26,885 nucleotides of DNA from Chrysochromulina tobinii (lineage: Eukaryota > Haptophyta > Prymnesiales > Chrysochromulinaceae). The notes under the pieces are model-generated. The model made no database searches. It saw only the letters and a program-made list of their open reading frames with translations, and was not told the origin of the DNA. The position numbers and the translations under genes were made by a program. Within the stretch, counting starts at the first letter, position 1; every line of letters starts with the position of its first letter. Of this stretch, positions 1 through 9,179 are shown one piece after another. The stretch lies in contig JWZX01002782.1 in the NCBI GenBank assembly GCA_001275005.1, positions 1-26,885 of the forward strand. The letters run 5' to 3'.

Positions 1-25
1 GGGGGGGGGGGGGGGGGGGGGGGGG
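1..25. repeat. Poly-G run at the window edge
   Basis: The window opens with 25 consecutive G. By alignment with the paralogous gene near 22240-22290, this is the minus-strand proline-codon (CCC) linker that follows the ankyrin array. A homopolymer in this position is a likely assembly break, so the edge may be technical. Confidence 0.8.
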
Positions 26-3000
26 CGCGGGCGGCGGCACCGGTAGCACAGTCAGGGGTGCGGGGGTCACAGCCGGTTTGGGCTGGGCTAGTTTCGCAAG
101 GGCGGCGGCTGCCGCCTTGTCCGCCTCGCCGCTCGCGAAGAAGGCCTTGACCGCTGCGTTCTCATTGAGCTTGGCTTTCTCGGCCGGTTTGTTGCCAACG
201 AAAATGCCATCCTTGTCAGTCGCCTTGACGGCATCCGGGTACGCCTCGAGCAGCGCCTGCACCACCGACACCGATGAGCTGTACCGAGCGGCGACGTGGA
301 GGGGCATCCTCCCGAGCTTGTCCGTCGCCTTGACGGCCTCCGGGTACGCCGCGAGCAGCACCTGCACCACTGCCTCCGATGAGCTGTACTTCGCGGCGCG
401 GTGGAGGGGTGTTTTCCCGAGCGCATTGTTTGCTCTGGCCATTGCTGGCGTGATCAGCGGGAGGACCTCGGCGTCAGGCCGTTTGTACGTGTCGTTATCG
501 AGGAGGCTCGCGAAGAAGGCCTGGCCGCTCGCAAAGAAGGCCTTCACCGCGGCGTTCTCATTGTACTTGGCGGCGTAGTCGGCCGGCGTCTCGCCATCCT
601 TGTCCGTCGCCTTGACGGCCTCACGGTACGCCACGAGCAGCGCCTGCACCACCGACACCGATGAGCTGTTCCGAGCGGCGGCGTGGAGGGGCGTGAGCCC
701 GTCGTTGTTCGTTGCCATGGCGGCCTCCGGGTACGCCGCGAGCAGCGCCTGCACCACCGCCTCCGATGAGCTGTTCCGAGCGGCGACGTGGAGGGGCGTG
801 CTCCCGTTGTAGTTCATCGCCTTGGCGGCCTCCGGGTACGCCGCGAGCAGCGCCTGCACCACCGACACCGACGAGCTGTACCAAGCGGCGGCGTGGAGGG
901 GCATGTTCCCGATCTTGTCCTTTGCCCTGGCGGCCTCCGGGTACGCCGCGAGCAGCGCCTGCACCACCGCCACCGATGAGCTGTACCGAGCGGCAACGTG
1001 GAGGGGCGTGTTCCCGTCGTTGTTCGTCGCCTTGACGGCATCCGGGTACGCTGCGAGGAGCGCCTGCACCACCGCCTCCGATGAGTTGAACTGAGCGGCA
1101 ACGTGGAGGGGCGTCCTCCCGAGCTGTACGTGGCACACACGGCGAGCAGGGGGGCGGCTGAGCGACGAGGCGGGCGGCGGGGGGGAAAGAGGCCGCATGC
1201 GCGCGGCACACAGAACTGGGGGCGGCGTACCTTGTCCGTCGCTTTGACGGCATCCGGGTACGCCGCGAGCAGCGCCTGCACCACCGACACCGATGAGTTG
1301 TGCGTAGCGGCGAGGTGGAGGGGCGTGTACCCGTCCTGTATGTGGCACACACGGCGAGCAGGGGGGCGGCTGAGCGACGAGGCGGGCGGCGGTGGGGGAG
1401 AGGCCGCATGATCGCTGCACAAAGGGCCGGGGGTGGCGTACCTTGTCAGTCGCCTTGGCGGCCTCCGGATACGCCGCGAGCAGCGCCTGCACCACCGCCA
1501 CCGATGAGCTGTACTTAGCGGCATAGTGGAGTGGCGTGTCCCCGTGCTGAGTGTGGCACACGCGGCGATCAGCGGCGCGGGAGAGGGGACGGTGGCCGGC
1601 GCGCCGTGCGCAGCAGCGCTGGTGCGATATGCGGCGTACCCCATCCTTCGCTTTGGCCGTTGCGTGCGTGATCAGCGGGAGGACCTCGGCGTCGGGCCGT
1701 TTGTACGTCTTGGTATCCAGGAGGCTCATCTGCTCGCGTGGTCGATCGGGTGCGGAGGGCGTCGGGTGGGACGGACGCGGCGTGGTCAGCAAGGGACGTG
1801 GAGCGCTCGGCACGGCGGAGGACAAGGAGCTGCAGCTCGAAGGCACAGCGGGCAGAGCAGGCGTCCGAGTGGTGCAAGGGACGTGGTGAAGAGAGATGGC
1901 GAGGGCCACGCAGGCTGCAGGAGGCGAAGGGAAGAGCTTGTGCCGAGAGGGAGATGCGGCGGCGGCGAGCGGCGGGCTGGCGGCTGAGAAACTCGGCGCG
2001 CGACCAGGTTCGAAGGCCGCATTGCAACATACGGCCTTGTCCGCCGCTGCCGCCGCCACCTTGTCCGCCGCCGCCTTTTCGGCCGCCGCCTCCAAGTCTC
2101 GACGAAGCGCCGCCGCCTCCGCCGCCGCCGCTGCTGCGGCTCTCTCAGCGGCCGCCTTCTCCGCTGCGGCTCTCTCGGCCGCTGCCTTTTCGGCCGCCGC
2201 CTTCTCGTCGGCTACCTTCATCGCCGCCGCCACCTTCATCGCCTCCAAGTCCTGCGCGCGCACACACACGCACACGCACGGCGCACGCTCAGCACGCGAT
2301 GTGGCAATCGTGGCAGTCTTGGGTCCCGGTGCCCTCTGAGTGCCACTGAGTGCCTCTGGTTGTCATCATGGCAGTTACATGGCAGCCTTAGGTGCATGGG
2401 GTCGCACCAGCTGGTGTGCCCTCCACAATCGGGCACATGTGTCGACCAGACCCCACACCACTCCTCTCGCCGCGAGGCGTGTAGGGGCGCGCTGGCCGTA
2501 TGCGGCCGTGGCGCGCGAGCCCCGTGGCCACCCATCTGCCCCCACCGCACGCGAATCGGGCGCACCTTGCCGCTCGCGAAGAAGGCCCTGACCTCGGCGT
2601 TCTCATTGAGCTTGGCTTTCTTGGCCGGCGTCTTGAAATCCTGCGGCGCGGGCACGCGGAGGGCGTGTCGTCGGCGGAGCGAGAGGGTCGTCAGGGGTGA
2701 AGCGGACGGCGGGCGGGAGGCGGGTGGCGCAGGACGATGGCGCAGCAAACGCGTGCGCGCGCGCGCGCCGCCTACGCGCTACTACGCGCCACCGATGTTG
2801 GCGCTGGCGGCGTACCTTGTCCGGCGCCATGGCAGCCTCAGGGTACGCCGCGAGCAGCGCCTGAACAACCGCCTCCGATGAGCTGCACCGAGCGGCGAGG
2901 TGGAGGGGCATGCTCCCGTCCTATACGTGGCACACACGGCGAGCAGGGGGGCGGCTGAGCGACGAGGCGAGCGGCGGGTGGGGGAGAGGCCCCATGATCG

Positions 3001-4656
3001 CGGCACACAGGGCCGGGGGCGGCGTACCTTGTTCGTCGCCATGACGGCCTCCGGGTACGCCACGAGGAGCGCCTGAACCACCGCCACCGATGAGCTGAAC
3101 GCAGCGGCGACGTGGAGGGGCGTCTCCCCGTTCCCCAACTGTACGGGGCACTCACGGCGAGCAGGGGGTGGCTGAGCGACGAGGCGAGCGGCGGTGGGGG
3201 AGAGGTTGCATGAGCGCGGCACACAGGGCCGGGGGCGGCGTACCTTGTCCGTCGCCTTGGCGGCCTCCGGGTACGCCGCGAGCAGCGCCAGCACCACCGC
3301 CTCCGATGAGATCGCAGCGGCGTAGTGGAGTGGCGTCTTCCCGTCCTGTACGTGGCACACGCGGCGAGCAGGGGGTGGTTGAGCAACAAGGCGAGCGGCG
3401 GGTGGGGGAGAGGCCGCATGCGCGCGGCAAACAGGGCCGGGGGCGGCGTACACTGTCCGTCGCCTTGGCAGCCTCTGGGTTCGCCGCTAGGAGCGCCTGC
3501 ACCACCGCCACCGATGAGCTGTACACAGCGGCGCGGTGGAGGGGCGTGTACCCGAGCTGTACGGGGCACACACGGCGAGCAGAGGAGCGACTGAGCAATG
3601 AGGCGGGCAAGCGAGCACGGCGCGCATGCTGAGCCGGGCAACGGACGGGGCGCGCGAGCGATGGCGAATGTGCAGAGTCGAACGACCGCCGCCACCTCCC
3701 CGTGCGGCCCAGGGACCCGTCGACCGCGTGGGTGTGCTCTCCTGCGCGTCGCGGCTGCAGTCGGAGCAGACGACGGAGCGCGCGGAGCGTCGGTGGTACA
3801 CGATTCGCCCACCCATCCCCACCACCGCCTCCTCCGCCCACCTGCGAGCGCACACTCGCCGCCATCACCACGCCACGAGACACGGCCGGCCTCGCCACCG
3901 GGGTGCGCGCTCCCGCGCCTCGCGGCGCGCGTCGCACGCGGCGAGCTATCGAAACGTCGGCGGTCTGCCGCCGCAGAGGGGCGGATCCACGCGCCGTCCG
4001 CTGCCCTGCCTGTCGCGCTGGGCGTGCAGCCGGCCGGCGGGGCGGCACACAGGCGTCGTGCCAAGAATGGCGGCGCGGGAGAGGGGACGGTGGCCGGCGT
4101 GCCGTGCGCAGCAGCGCTGGTGCGATATGCGGCGTACCACATTCGTCGCTCTGGCCGTTGCGTGCGTGATCAGCGGGAGGACCTCGGCGTCGGGCCGTTT
4201 GTACGTGCCGGGTTCTAGGAGGCTCATCCGGAAGCTCGAGTCGAAGGTCATCGAGCAGTGGATCTTGTCGACGACGGCGTTCTTGGCGTCGCTCGACGCC
4301 CACAGATCCGTCAGCTCTTTGAGCTGCTGATCCGCGCTCATCGATTTCAGCTTCTCGGCCATCTCCGACTTGAGCGGCAGCGTCAGCACCTGAAACTTGT
4401 CCTTGCACTTGTTCATGTCGCTCGGGGATTCCTTCATCGCGGGTAGTTGCACGGTCACCGTCACATCCTTGGATGGCCACACAACCCCCACGTTCGGGCG
4501 CACCGAGTACCGCTTCGGGTTGGTCGTCTGAACCCTGAAAGTGTATGCGACGTTGCTCGACGAGGTGTTCCGCGTGCGTAGCTGCTGCTGCATCGACGCC
4601 TTGTTGAGCGCGACGCTGAAGTTTAGGGCCGCGGGCTCCCACTTGAGTGTGGACAT
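1..4656 (-). CDS. MSP-domain/ankyrin-repeat protein, multi-exon, 3' end outside the window
   Basis: Minus-strand gene. Proposed exons: 4138-4656, 3452-3556, 3244-3345, 3028-3138, 2816-2920, 2566-2640, 2033-2251, 1640-1729, 1442-1546, 1231-1335 and 1123 to the edge; all junctions are GT-AG and phase 0. Exon 1 starts MSTLKWEP and encodes a major sperm protein (VAP-type) domain of about 120 residues with the family's CKDKF strand; MSP domains usually bind FFAT-type peptides at membranes. It ends with the motif TYKRPDAEVLPLI. Four one-repeat ankyrin exons follow, then an LNENAEVRAFFASG segment, an Ala-Glu-Lys-rich helix (2033-2251), a second TYKRPDAEVLPLI exon and more ankyrin repeats. The Met at 4656 is preferred to the one at 4773 because the shared upstream element (4742-4756) would otherwise be coding. 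Two separate genes (1-2251 and 2566-4656) remain possible, but no stop or promoter-like block separates them. The 3' part parallels the 20608-25974 gene, so a PARP end is possible but not seen. Confidence 0.7.
1547..1639 (-). other. Short intron, reduced counterpart of two ~550-nt introns
   Basis: Donor GTACGCCGC and acceptor ACTCAG bound a 93-nt phase-0 intron after the TYKRPDAEVLPLI exon. The equivalent introns at 3557-4137 (581 nt) and 23817-24348 (532 nt) begin with the same sequence but hold about 450 nt more. Confidence 0.65.
2252..2565 (-). other. Proposed intron joining the two ankyrin halves
   Basis: Donor AAG|GTGCGC at 2565 and acceptor GCGCGCAG at 2252 give a phase-0 join between the AFFASGK exon and the Ala-Glu-Lys exon. 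A CA/TG dinucleotide tract (about 2259-2281) lies just upstream of the acceptor, in place of a usual pyrimidine tract. I see no convincing coding sequence inside. Confidence 0.5.
3557..4137 (-). other. Large intron conserved with 23817-24348
   Basis: This intron follows the MSP exon. It is near-identical over long stretches to the large intron of the NMNAT-PARP gene, including GCGGGCAAGCGAGCACGGCG and the block around 3640-3690. It starts GTACGCCGCATATCGCACC and ends with GTACAG. Confidence 0.7.
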
Positions 4657-4741
4657 TTCCACCGAAAGGCACCTCTCGTCGAAAGGCAAAAAAGTTGCGA
4701 ATCGCGAGAGAGCTACATGTACATGTACATGTGTGTAACAA

Positions 4742-4860
4742 GTGTTACCGCATCTTTTGAGAACGGATCTCACCCGCGCATCTCTCAGAAGCGCGACAGA
4801 AATACACGCCTCTCGGGACTAGTGTAGGTTGGTGAACATGCGGGAATCAAACTACGCGAA
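4742..4860 (-). promoter_or_regulatory. Shared upstream block of the MSP-ankyrin gene
   Basis: The plus-strand text GTGTTACCGCATCT (4742-4755) is followed by ACGGAT, a CTCAGAAGCGCGACAGAAA-like stretch, GGTTGGTGA and GGGAATCAAA. The same ordered blocks occur at 16773-16880 upstream of the Roc-COR-TIR gene. The block lies about 90-200 bp upstream of the chosen start, consistent with a promoter or 5' UTR. Three ACATGT copies sit between it and the start (4713-4732). Confidence 0.5.
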
Positions 4861-5101
4861 GGAAAGCCCGGGTGACCGCGCATTGTGACCGCCGCGCAAC
4901 ACAGTACATGTAACACGCCCGGTCCCGGCGTCACGCAGGGTTTAGCCTTTTTAGCAGAAATAGCAGGGGCCGAGGTCACGGCTTACGGGGGCCCCCTAAG
5001 TAGCGAATGACTTGACTTACATTACTGGGTGGGGTGGTGCCTCGTCTTGACGTCGACCTGTGGGATAAGCTCGACGCTCGAGACGGACGCCGCATGGGCG
5101 G
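4861..5101. other. Intergenic region, no gene seen
   Basis: The stretch between the MSP-ankyrin upstream block and the small plus-strand ORF shows no recognisable coding or RNA feature. A short GACTTGACTT motif near 5008 resembles the CTTGA repeats at 17155 and 19769. Confidence 0.4.
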
Positions 5102-5365
5102 ATGGCGAAGATCATCAACAACCCGCTTGCGCCGCCGTATAAGTACTCGAGCGCTCGCATGCTACAGAACGGGTACCACATCGAGCGCGGGAAGCACCTC
5201 GTCGATGCAGAGTTCCCGAGGCCCAAGCGATGCTTCGAGAACATCCCTGGCCAGCGCTCCTCGTCGCCGCCGCCCAGTCCAACACGACCCACGACCCGCG
5301 CCAGTCCAATGAGGCCGACCACCCGAGGCGCCCAGCGGGCGCCGTCCCGGGCGCCCTGGGACTGA
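5102..5365 (+). CDS. Small hypothetical ORF
   Basis: An 87-residue ORF starting MAKIINNPLAPPYKYS. The first ~50 residues have a mixed, protein-like composition; the rest is Pro/Arg/Ser-rich low complexity and may be non-coding. An exon running roughly 5102-5253 is possible, but no clear splice partner was found. No family was recognised. It lies upstream of the photolyase on the same strand. Confidence 0.25.
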   Translation: MAKIINNPLAPPYKYSSARMLQNGYHIERGKHLVDAEFPRPKRCFENIPGQRSSSPPPSPTRPTTRASPMRPTTRGAQRAPSRAPWD

Positions 5366-5749
5366 GAGGGCGAGAGGCGGGCGGTTGGAGGCGAATGAGC
5401 GCCGTGTTGGGCTTTCTCGGGGCGAGGCGAGATGAGGCGGTGGCCGATACACATATTATTTTGTTAGCAGGCGCTGGGGGAAGTGACTACGGAAGTGCGC
5501 CGAGTCAGATGTATCAGTCCACAGCACGGAAATACCAACAGTGATATCTCGTCTCGAGCGTCTCGTCGTCCACGAGAACGTCGGTCCTCGCCCGTGCCGT
5601 TTCAAAACGTCTGCCGCAGTGGCTCTGCGCGCTCAGTGCGCGCGCGCACAGCCGCCGCAGTAGATGAGAGTGTAAGAATTCACACCTAACGTTCATATGC
5701 CAGAAATTTCGAGGACACTTCTCGTCCACTTTCTCGACCCTCGCCCATC
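5366..5749 (+). promoter_or_regulatory. Upstream region of the photolyase gene
   Basis: About 380 bp precede the photolyase ATG. I see no convincing gene, and neither a clear TATA box nor the GTGTTACCGCATCT block found upstream of the minus-strand genes. Confidence 0.3.
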
Positions 5750-7863
5750 ATGGTCGTGTCTGCGGCGCGTGTGCGCGTGCTTTCGGGTCCGAAGGCCGTG
5801 ACGACGCCAACAGCAGGTGGCGTGGTTTATTGGATGTCGCGCGATCAGCGCGCCCACGACAATTGGGCTCTCCTCCGCTCAGGATGTGCCTTCGAGCAAC
5901 TTTTTTTGTGTGGCTCGAAGGCATAAGGTGGGCCTCTCCGTCATCTTCTGCCTCGTGCCGACCTTCCATGAAGCAACGATTCGGCAGTACGGATTCATGC
6001 TGAGAGGACTGCAGGAGGTGGAGCGTGACCTGCGGGACCTCGGCATACCATTCAAGGTGCTCTCGGGCAATCCGGTCGACGAGGTGCCCTCCTTCTTGCG
6101 CCGACATGAGGGCTGTGCACTCGTGACCGACTTCTCTCCGCTGCGCACGGGCCGCGCATGGAAGAGCGCAGTCGGCGAGAAGCTGAGTAGCACCCCATTC
6201 TACGAGGTGGATGCGCACAACATCGTGCCCGTGTGGGTGGCTTCGGATAAGCAGGAGGTGGGTGCGCGAACTATCCGCAAGAAGATCAATGAAAAGCTGC
6301 CGATGTGGCTCAAGGACTTCCCGCCGCTCGAGCCGCAGCCGATCGAGCCGCCGCTGCACGCGCAGGCAGTCGCGGCGCCGCTACCAGCGGAAGACACGTC
6401 CGGCATCATCTCGCCCGTGCCCCCCGCGCCGAGCTCCACGTCTGATAGGACCTCTGTGCTGGACGAGGGCACGCTCATGGCGCTCAGCGCGCAGCTCGAG
6501 GCGGCGGTGGTCGCTTCGCCGCTGGACTTGGCGACGGCCGAGCGGGTGCTTGGGCAGCTCGAGGGCGTGCGCATCGACCGCGCACTTCTCAAGGCAACGG
6601 GCGTCGGAAAGGCTGCGAACGAACTCGCCAAAGCCAAGTGTGACCTCTCGACGCGCGCACGTACGCTTGTCGACCTGTGGAAGGCGGCGGTGTCGGCAGA
6701 GAAGGCGGCGGCGACGGCGGGTGCGACGACGGCGACGACGGGAGCAGGGGCGGCAGCCGCAGGGCCATCGGGCAGTGCGCGCTCGCTCGCGCTGCCGCGT
6801 CACCCGAGTGCGTCGCTGCTCGGCGAGTGCGTCGCCCCCACTGATTGGACGGCTCTCGAGAAGAGCCTTGTCATCGACCGCAACGTCAAGCAGGTCGACT
6901 GGCTCCTTCCGGGGCCAGCGGCGGCGCGCGAGGCGGTACACGCCTTCTGCGCCTCACGGCTCGCGCTCTTCGCCGACAAGCGCAACGACCCGAACGTGCA
7001 CGCGCACTCTGATCTCTCTCCCTATCTCCATTTTGGGCAACTCTCGGCGCAGCGCATGGCGCTGATGGTCCAGGCGGCCGTGGCGGCCAAGCCGCAGGCG
7101 GCGTTGCAGGCGGGGCTCGAGTCGTTCCTCGAAGAGTCGATTGTGCGCCGCGAGCTGAGCGACAATTTCTGCTTCTACAACCCAAACTACGACAACCTCA
7201 ACGGCGCGGCTGGCTGGGCACGGGAGTCGCTTGAGCTGCATGCGGCTGACAAGCGCGAGCACGTGTACACGCTCAAGCAGCTTGAGGAAGCACAGACGCA
7301 CGAAGACATCTGGAACGCGGCGCAGCGGCAGATGGCGCGAACGGGCAAGATGCACGGCTTCATGCGCATGTACTGGGCCCAAGAAGATTCTCCTGCACTG
7401 ATTGCCTCTGATTGACTCTGATGAACTCTGATGAACTCTGATGAACTCTGATGGCCTCCCTCATCAGGTATTGGGCCAAGAAGATTCTCCTGCACTGATT
7501 GCCTCTGATGAACTCTGATGAACTCTGATTGCCTCCCTCATCAGGTATTGGGCCAAGAAGATTCTCGAGTGGTCGCCCGACCCAGCCGAGGCCCTTCGGC
7601 GCGCCATCTACCTCAACGACCGTTACTCCATCGACGGGCGCGACCCGAACGGGTACGTGGGCTGCGGCTGGGCGATCATGGGCGTGCACGACATGGGGTG
7701 GGCCGAGCGCCCCATATTTGGCAAGATCCGTTATATGAACTATGAGGGGTGCAAGCGCAAGTTTGACATCAAGGGGTACGCAGCCAAGTGGAATTCCACT
7801 CCGGCCGCCCTCACACCGCCGGCGGGCGCGCCGCCGCCGGCGAAGAAGCCACGGCTGGGCTGA
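5750..7863 (+). CDS. Class II CPD photolyase with inserted TFIIS N-terminal-type domain
   Basis: Light-driven repair of cyclobutane pyrimidine dimers using FAD. The ATG at 5750 opens the frame carrying the class II signature [18 protein letters not shown]. The frame changes between about 5884 and 5930, and the next frame continues [19 protein letters not shown], also class II. Reading the T7 run at 5901-5907 as T6 joins the two and gives a 645-residue product; no GT-AG intron of the right phase fits. The FAD-binding half (6,890 onward) has [31 protein letters not shown] and [11 protein letters not shown] last intron (7370-7544) leads to the final exon, [14 protein letters not shown] to [14 protein letters not shown], ending in a Lys/Arg-containing tail. 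Between the two photolyase halves (about 6463-6705) sits a helical segment, [17 protein letters not shown] to LVDLWKAAV, matching the TFIIS/LEDGF N-terminal domain pattern, followed by an Ala/Thr/Gly linker. Confidence 0.85.
7370..7544 (+). other. Photolyase last intron, made of two tandem units
   Basis: The donor cuts within the Met codon (CGCAT|GTACTGGGCC) and the acceptor is CATCAG|GTATTGGGCC, so splicing restores [10 protein letters not shown]. The first unit is 7370-7467 (98 nt), the second 7468-7544 (77 nt). Each unit begins with a copy of the downstream exon's first ~22 nt, continues with CTGATGAACT repeats and ends in CTCATCAG. Use of the inner acceptor at 7467 would reach an early stop. 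Confidence 0.8.
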
Positions 7864-8358
7864 GATCTCATATTTGAATCTTGCACAGCGTTCAGAGTAT
7901 ACGGCAATAGTGTGGCGAGGGGCGCGAGGCTTGAACATGAAGCTGCAGTGTCAGAACTTGTGCGCGATTGAGTCCCTGTTGAAGTCGGACGAGCACGCGG
8001 CCACGACGCTCGAGTCGGAGTCGCGTCGACGAGAGCGCGGCGGTCGCACAAGGAAACAATTCCGCGGAGCCATTCCTGTGAAACCAATGGCATACCTGAT
8101 GCGTGCGAGAAGCGTGTGACTATATTTCATGCTTTTTTGGTCAATAACAAGAAACACCCATGATCGCCGCCAGCCTTCTCCTCCTCCAGACCACCCAGCC
8201 GCACCACCCTCAACGCTTCAGCCTCGCCACCTCCGCCGCGACACAACATGTGTCAGCAGACGTGGGCCACAGAGCCGGCACGCGGCAGGACTGCAAACAC
8301 TCAAATGATGTGCGTCTCTTCTCCGTACAGGTTGCCTTTGTCCACATGTTCCACCTCC
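7864..8358. other. Photolyase 3' flank, no gene seen
   Basis: The first ~270 nt are duplicated, with scattered differences, at 19434-19710, so they probably belong to the photolyase 3' UTR and terminator region. No poly(A) signal or coding sequence could be assigned with confidence. Confidence 0.4.
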
Positions 8359-8505
8359 TCAGGGAATGCGCCACTGGCGGCCATCGACCTGGAGGTGATC
8401 TCGAGCCACGCTCCTGAGGTCCCTCGCAATCTTATGGTATGCTCGATCCCCTGCCGCGGCATACAGCTCCTTGGCTGCGTCGAAGCGGCTCTCCAGGAGC
8501 CCTGC
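8359..8505 (-). CDS. Putative terminal exon, family unknown
   Basis: After an acceptor-like CTGTCAGCAG near 8505, the minus strand reads GLLESRFDAAKELYAAAGDR and on to a stop at 8359-8361. The composition is helical and protein-like, reminiscent of a TPR helix pair but too short to assign. It may be the last exon of the gene upstream (8579-9179) through alternative splicing, or of a separate gene. Confidence 0.25.
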   Translation of the reverse strand, partial: AGLLESRFDAAKELYAAAGDRAYHKIARDLRSVARDHLQVDGRQWRIP

Positions 8506-8578
8506 TGACAGTCGGAAATTCCTTGTGATCGTGAGCTACGCTGAAGCTCGCCCTCACCGCTCATGGTCTTCAATGCCG

Positions 8579-9179
8579 TTACTCGTCCCGCTCGAGTGCG
8601 TCGTCGCCATCGCTGCCGACGGAAGCGAGATCGTCGACCTCATCACCGTCGGCATCGCTGTCGCCGTCGTCCTCGCTCACGCCCCCTGCCCCAGTAACGT
8701 GCTCTGCCCCCTGCCCTCTGCCCCCTGCCCCCTGCATGCTCTGCCTCGTGAAGGCGTGCCGCTCCGCCGTTGCGACCAGACGCCGCTGCGGGAAGATGTC
8801 AACGAGCTCGACGCGAAAGCGCTAAAAGTTGGCCGCCGCGACATAGCCTTCAACATGCACCACCCTCACCCTCATTGCATCTTTGACGCAGACTTCTTTC
8901 AAGTACGGAACCTCGAGGTACTCGCGCAAGCGCTTGGTGTCCTCGACAAACTCCTCCGCCTCAGCTCCGCATCGCGAGCACACCCTCGACCCACTCCTCG
9001 GCGGTGACGCGCCCGTCGCCGTCGAGGTCCATGCTCTGCAAGATCGCCTCGATCTCTTCGTCGGTGTCATCGGGCATCACGTTCTTCAACTCTTCCCTGT
9101 CGACGTGGCCGTCGCCGTTCACGTCGAGCAGCGGCAGCAGCGGCGCTCCGACCGGATGGCGTGCGCCTTGATCGAATCA
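8579..9179 (-). CDS. EF-hand calcium-binding protein, partial model
   Basis: Two canonical EF-hand loops are visible on the minus strand: DVNGDGHVDREE (9090-9125) and DLDGDGRVTAEE (8994-9029), each with Asp at positions 1, 3 (or Asn) and 5 and Glu at 12. They form one Ca2+-binding pair. The EF frame stops at 8961-8963. A frame shifted by one base continues with protein-like sequence (AEAEEFVEDTKRLREYLEV), then a plausible 48-nt intron (8822-8869, GTGAGG to TTTTAG), RFRVELVDIFPQRRLVATAE, and an acidic tail exon (8579 to about 8686, rich in Asp/Ser) ending in TAA. The 5' side is unresolved: the same frame reads back through one TGA (9177-9179) into the 9180-9671 ORF. The EF pair itself is certain; gene boundaries are not. 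Confidence 0.5.

Noticed and set aside
2838-4741. Long minus-strand Arg/Pro-rich ORFs (434 and 529 residues) across the ankyrin exons
   Set aside because: They read introns and off-frame ankyrin exons. The spliced phase-0 model explains the ankyrin sequence better.
5884-5930. A small intron explaining the photolyase frame change
   Set aside because: No GT-AG pair here has a length of one modulo three, as the join needs; a one-base difference in the T run fits.
7545-7863. Separate small gene on the photolyase last exon
   Set aside because: It continues the class II photolyase C-terminus exactly when the 7370-7544 intron is removed.
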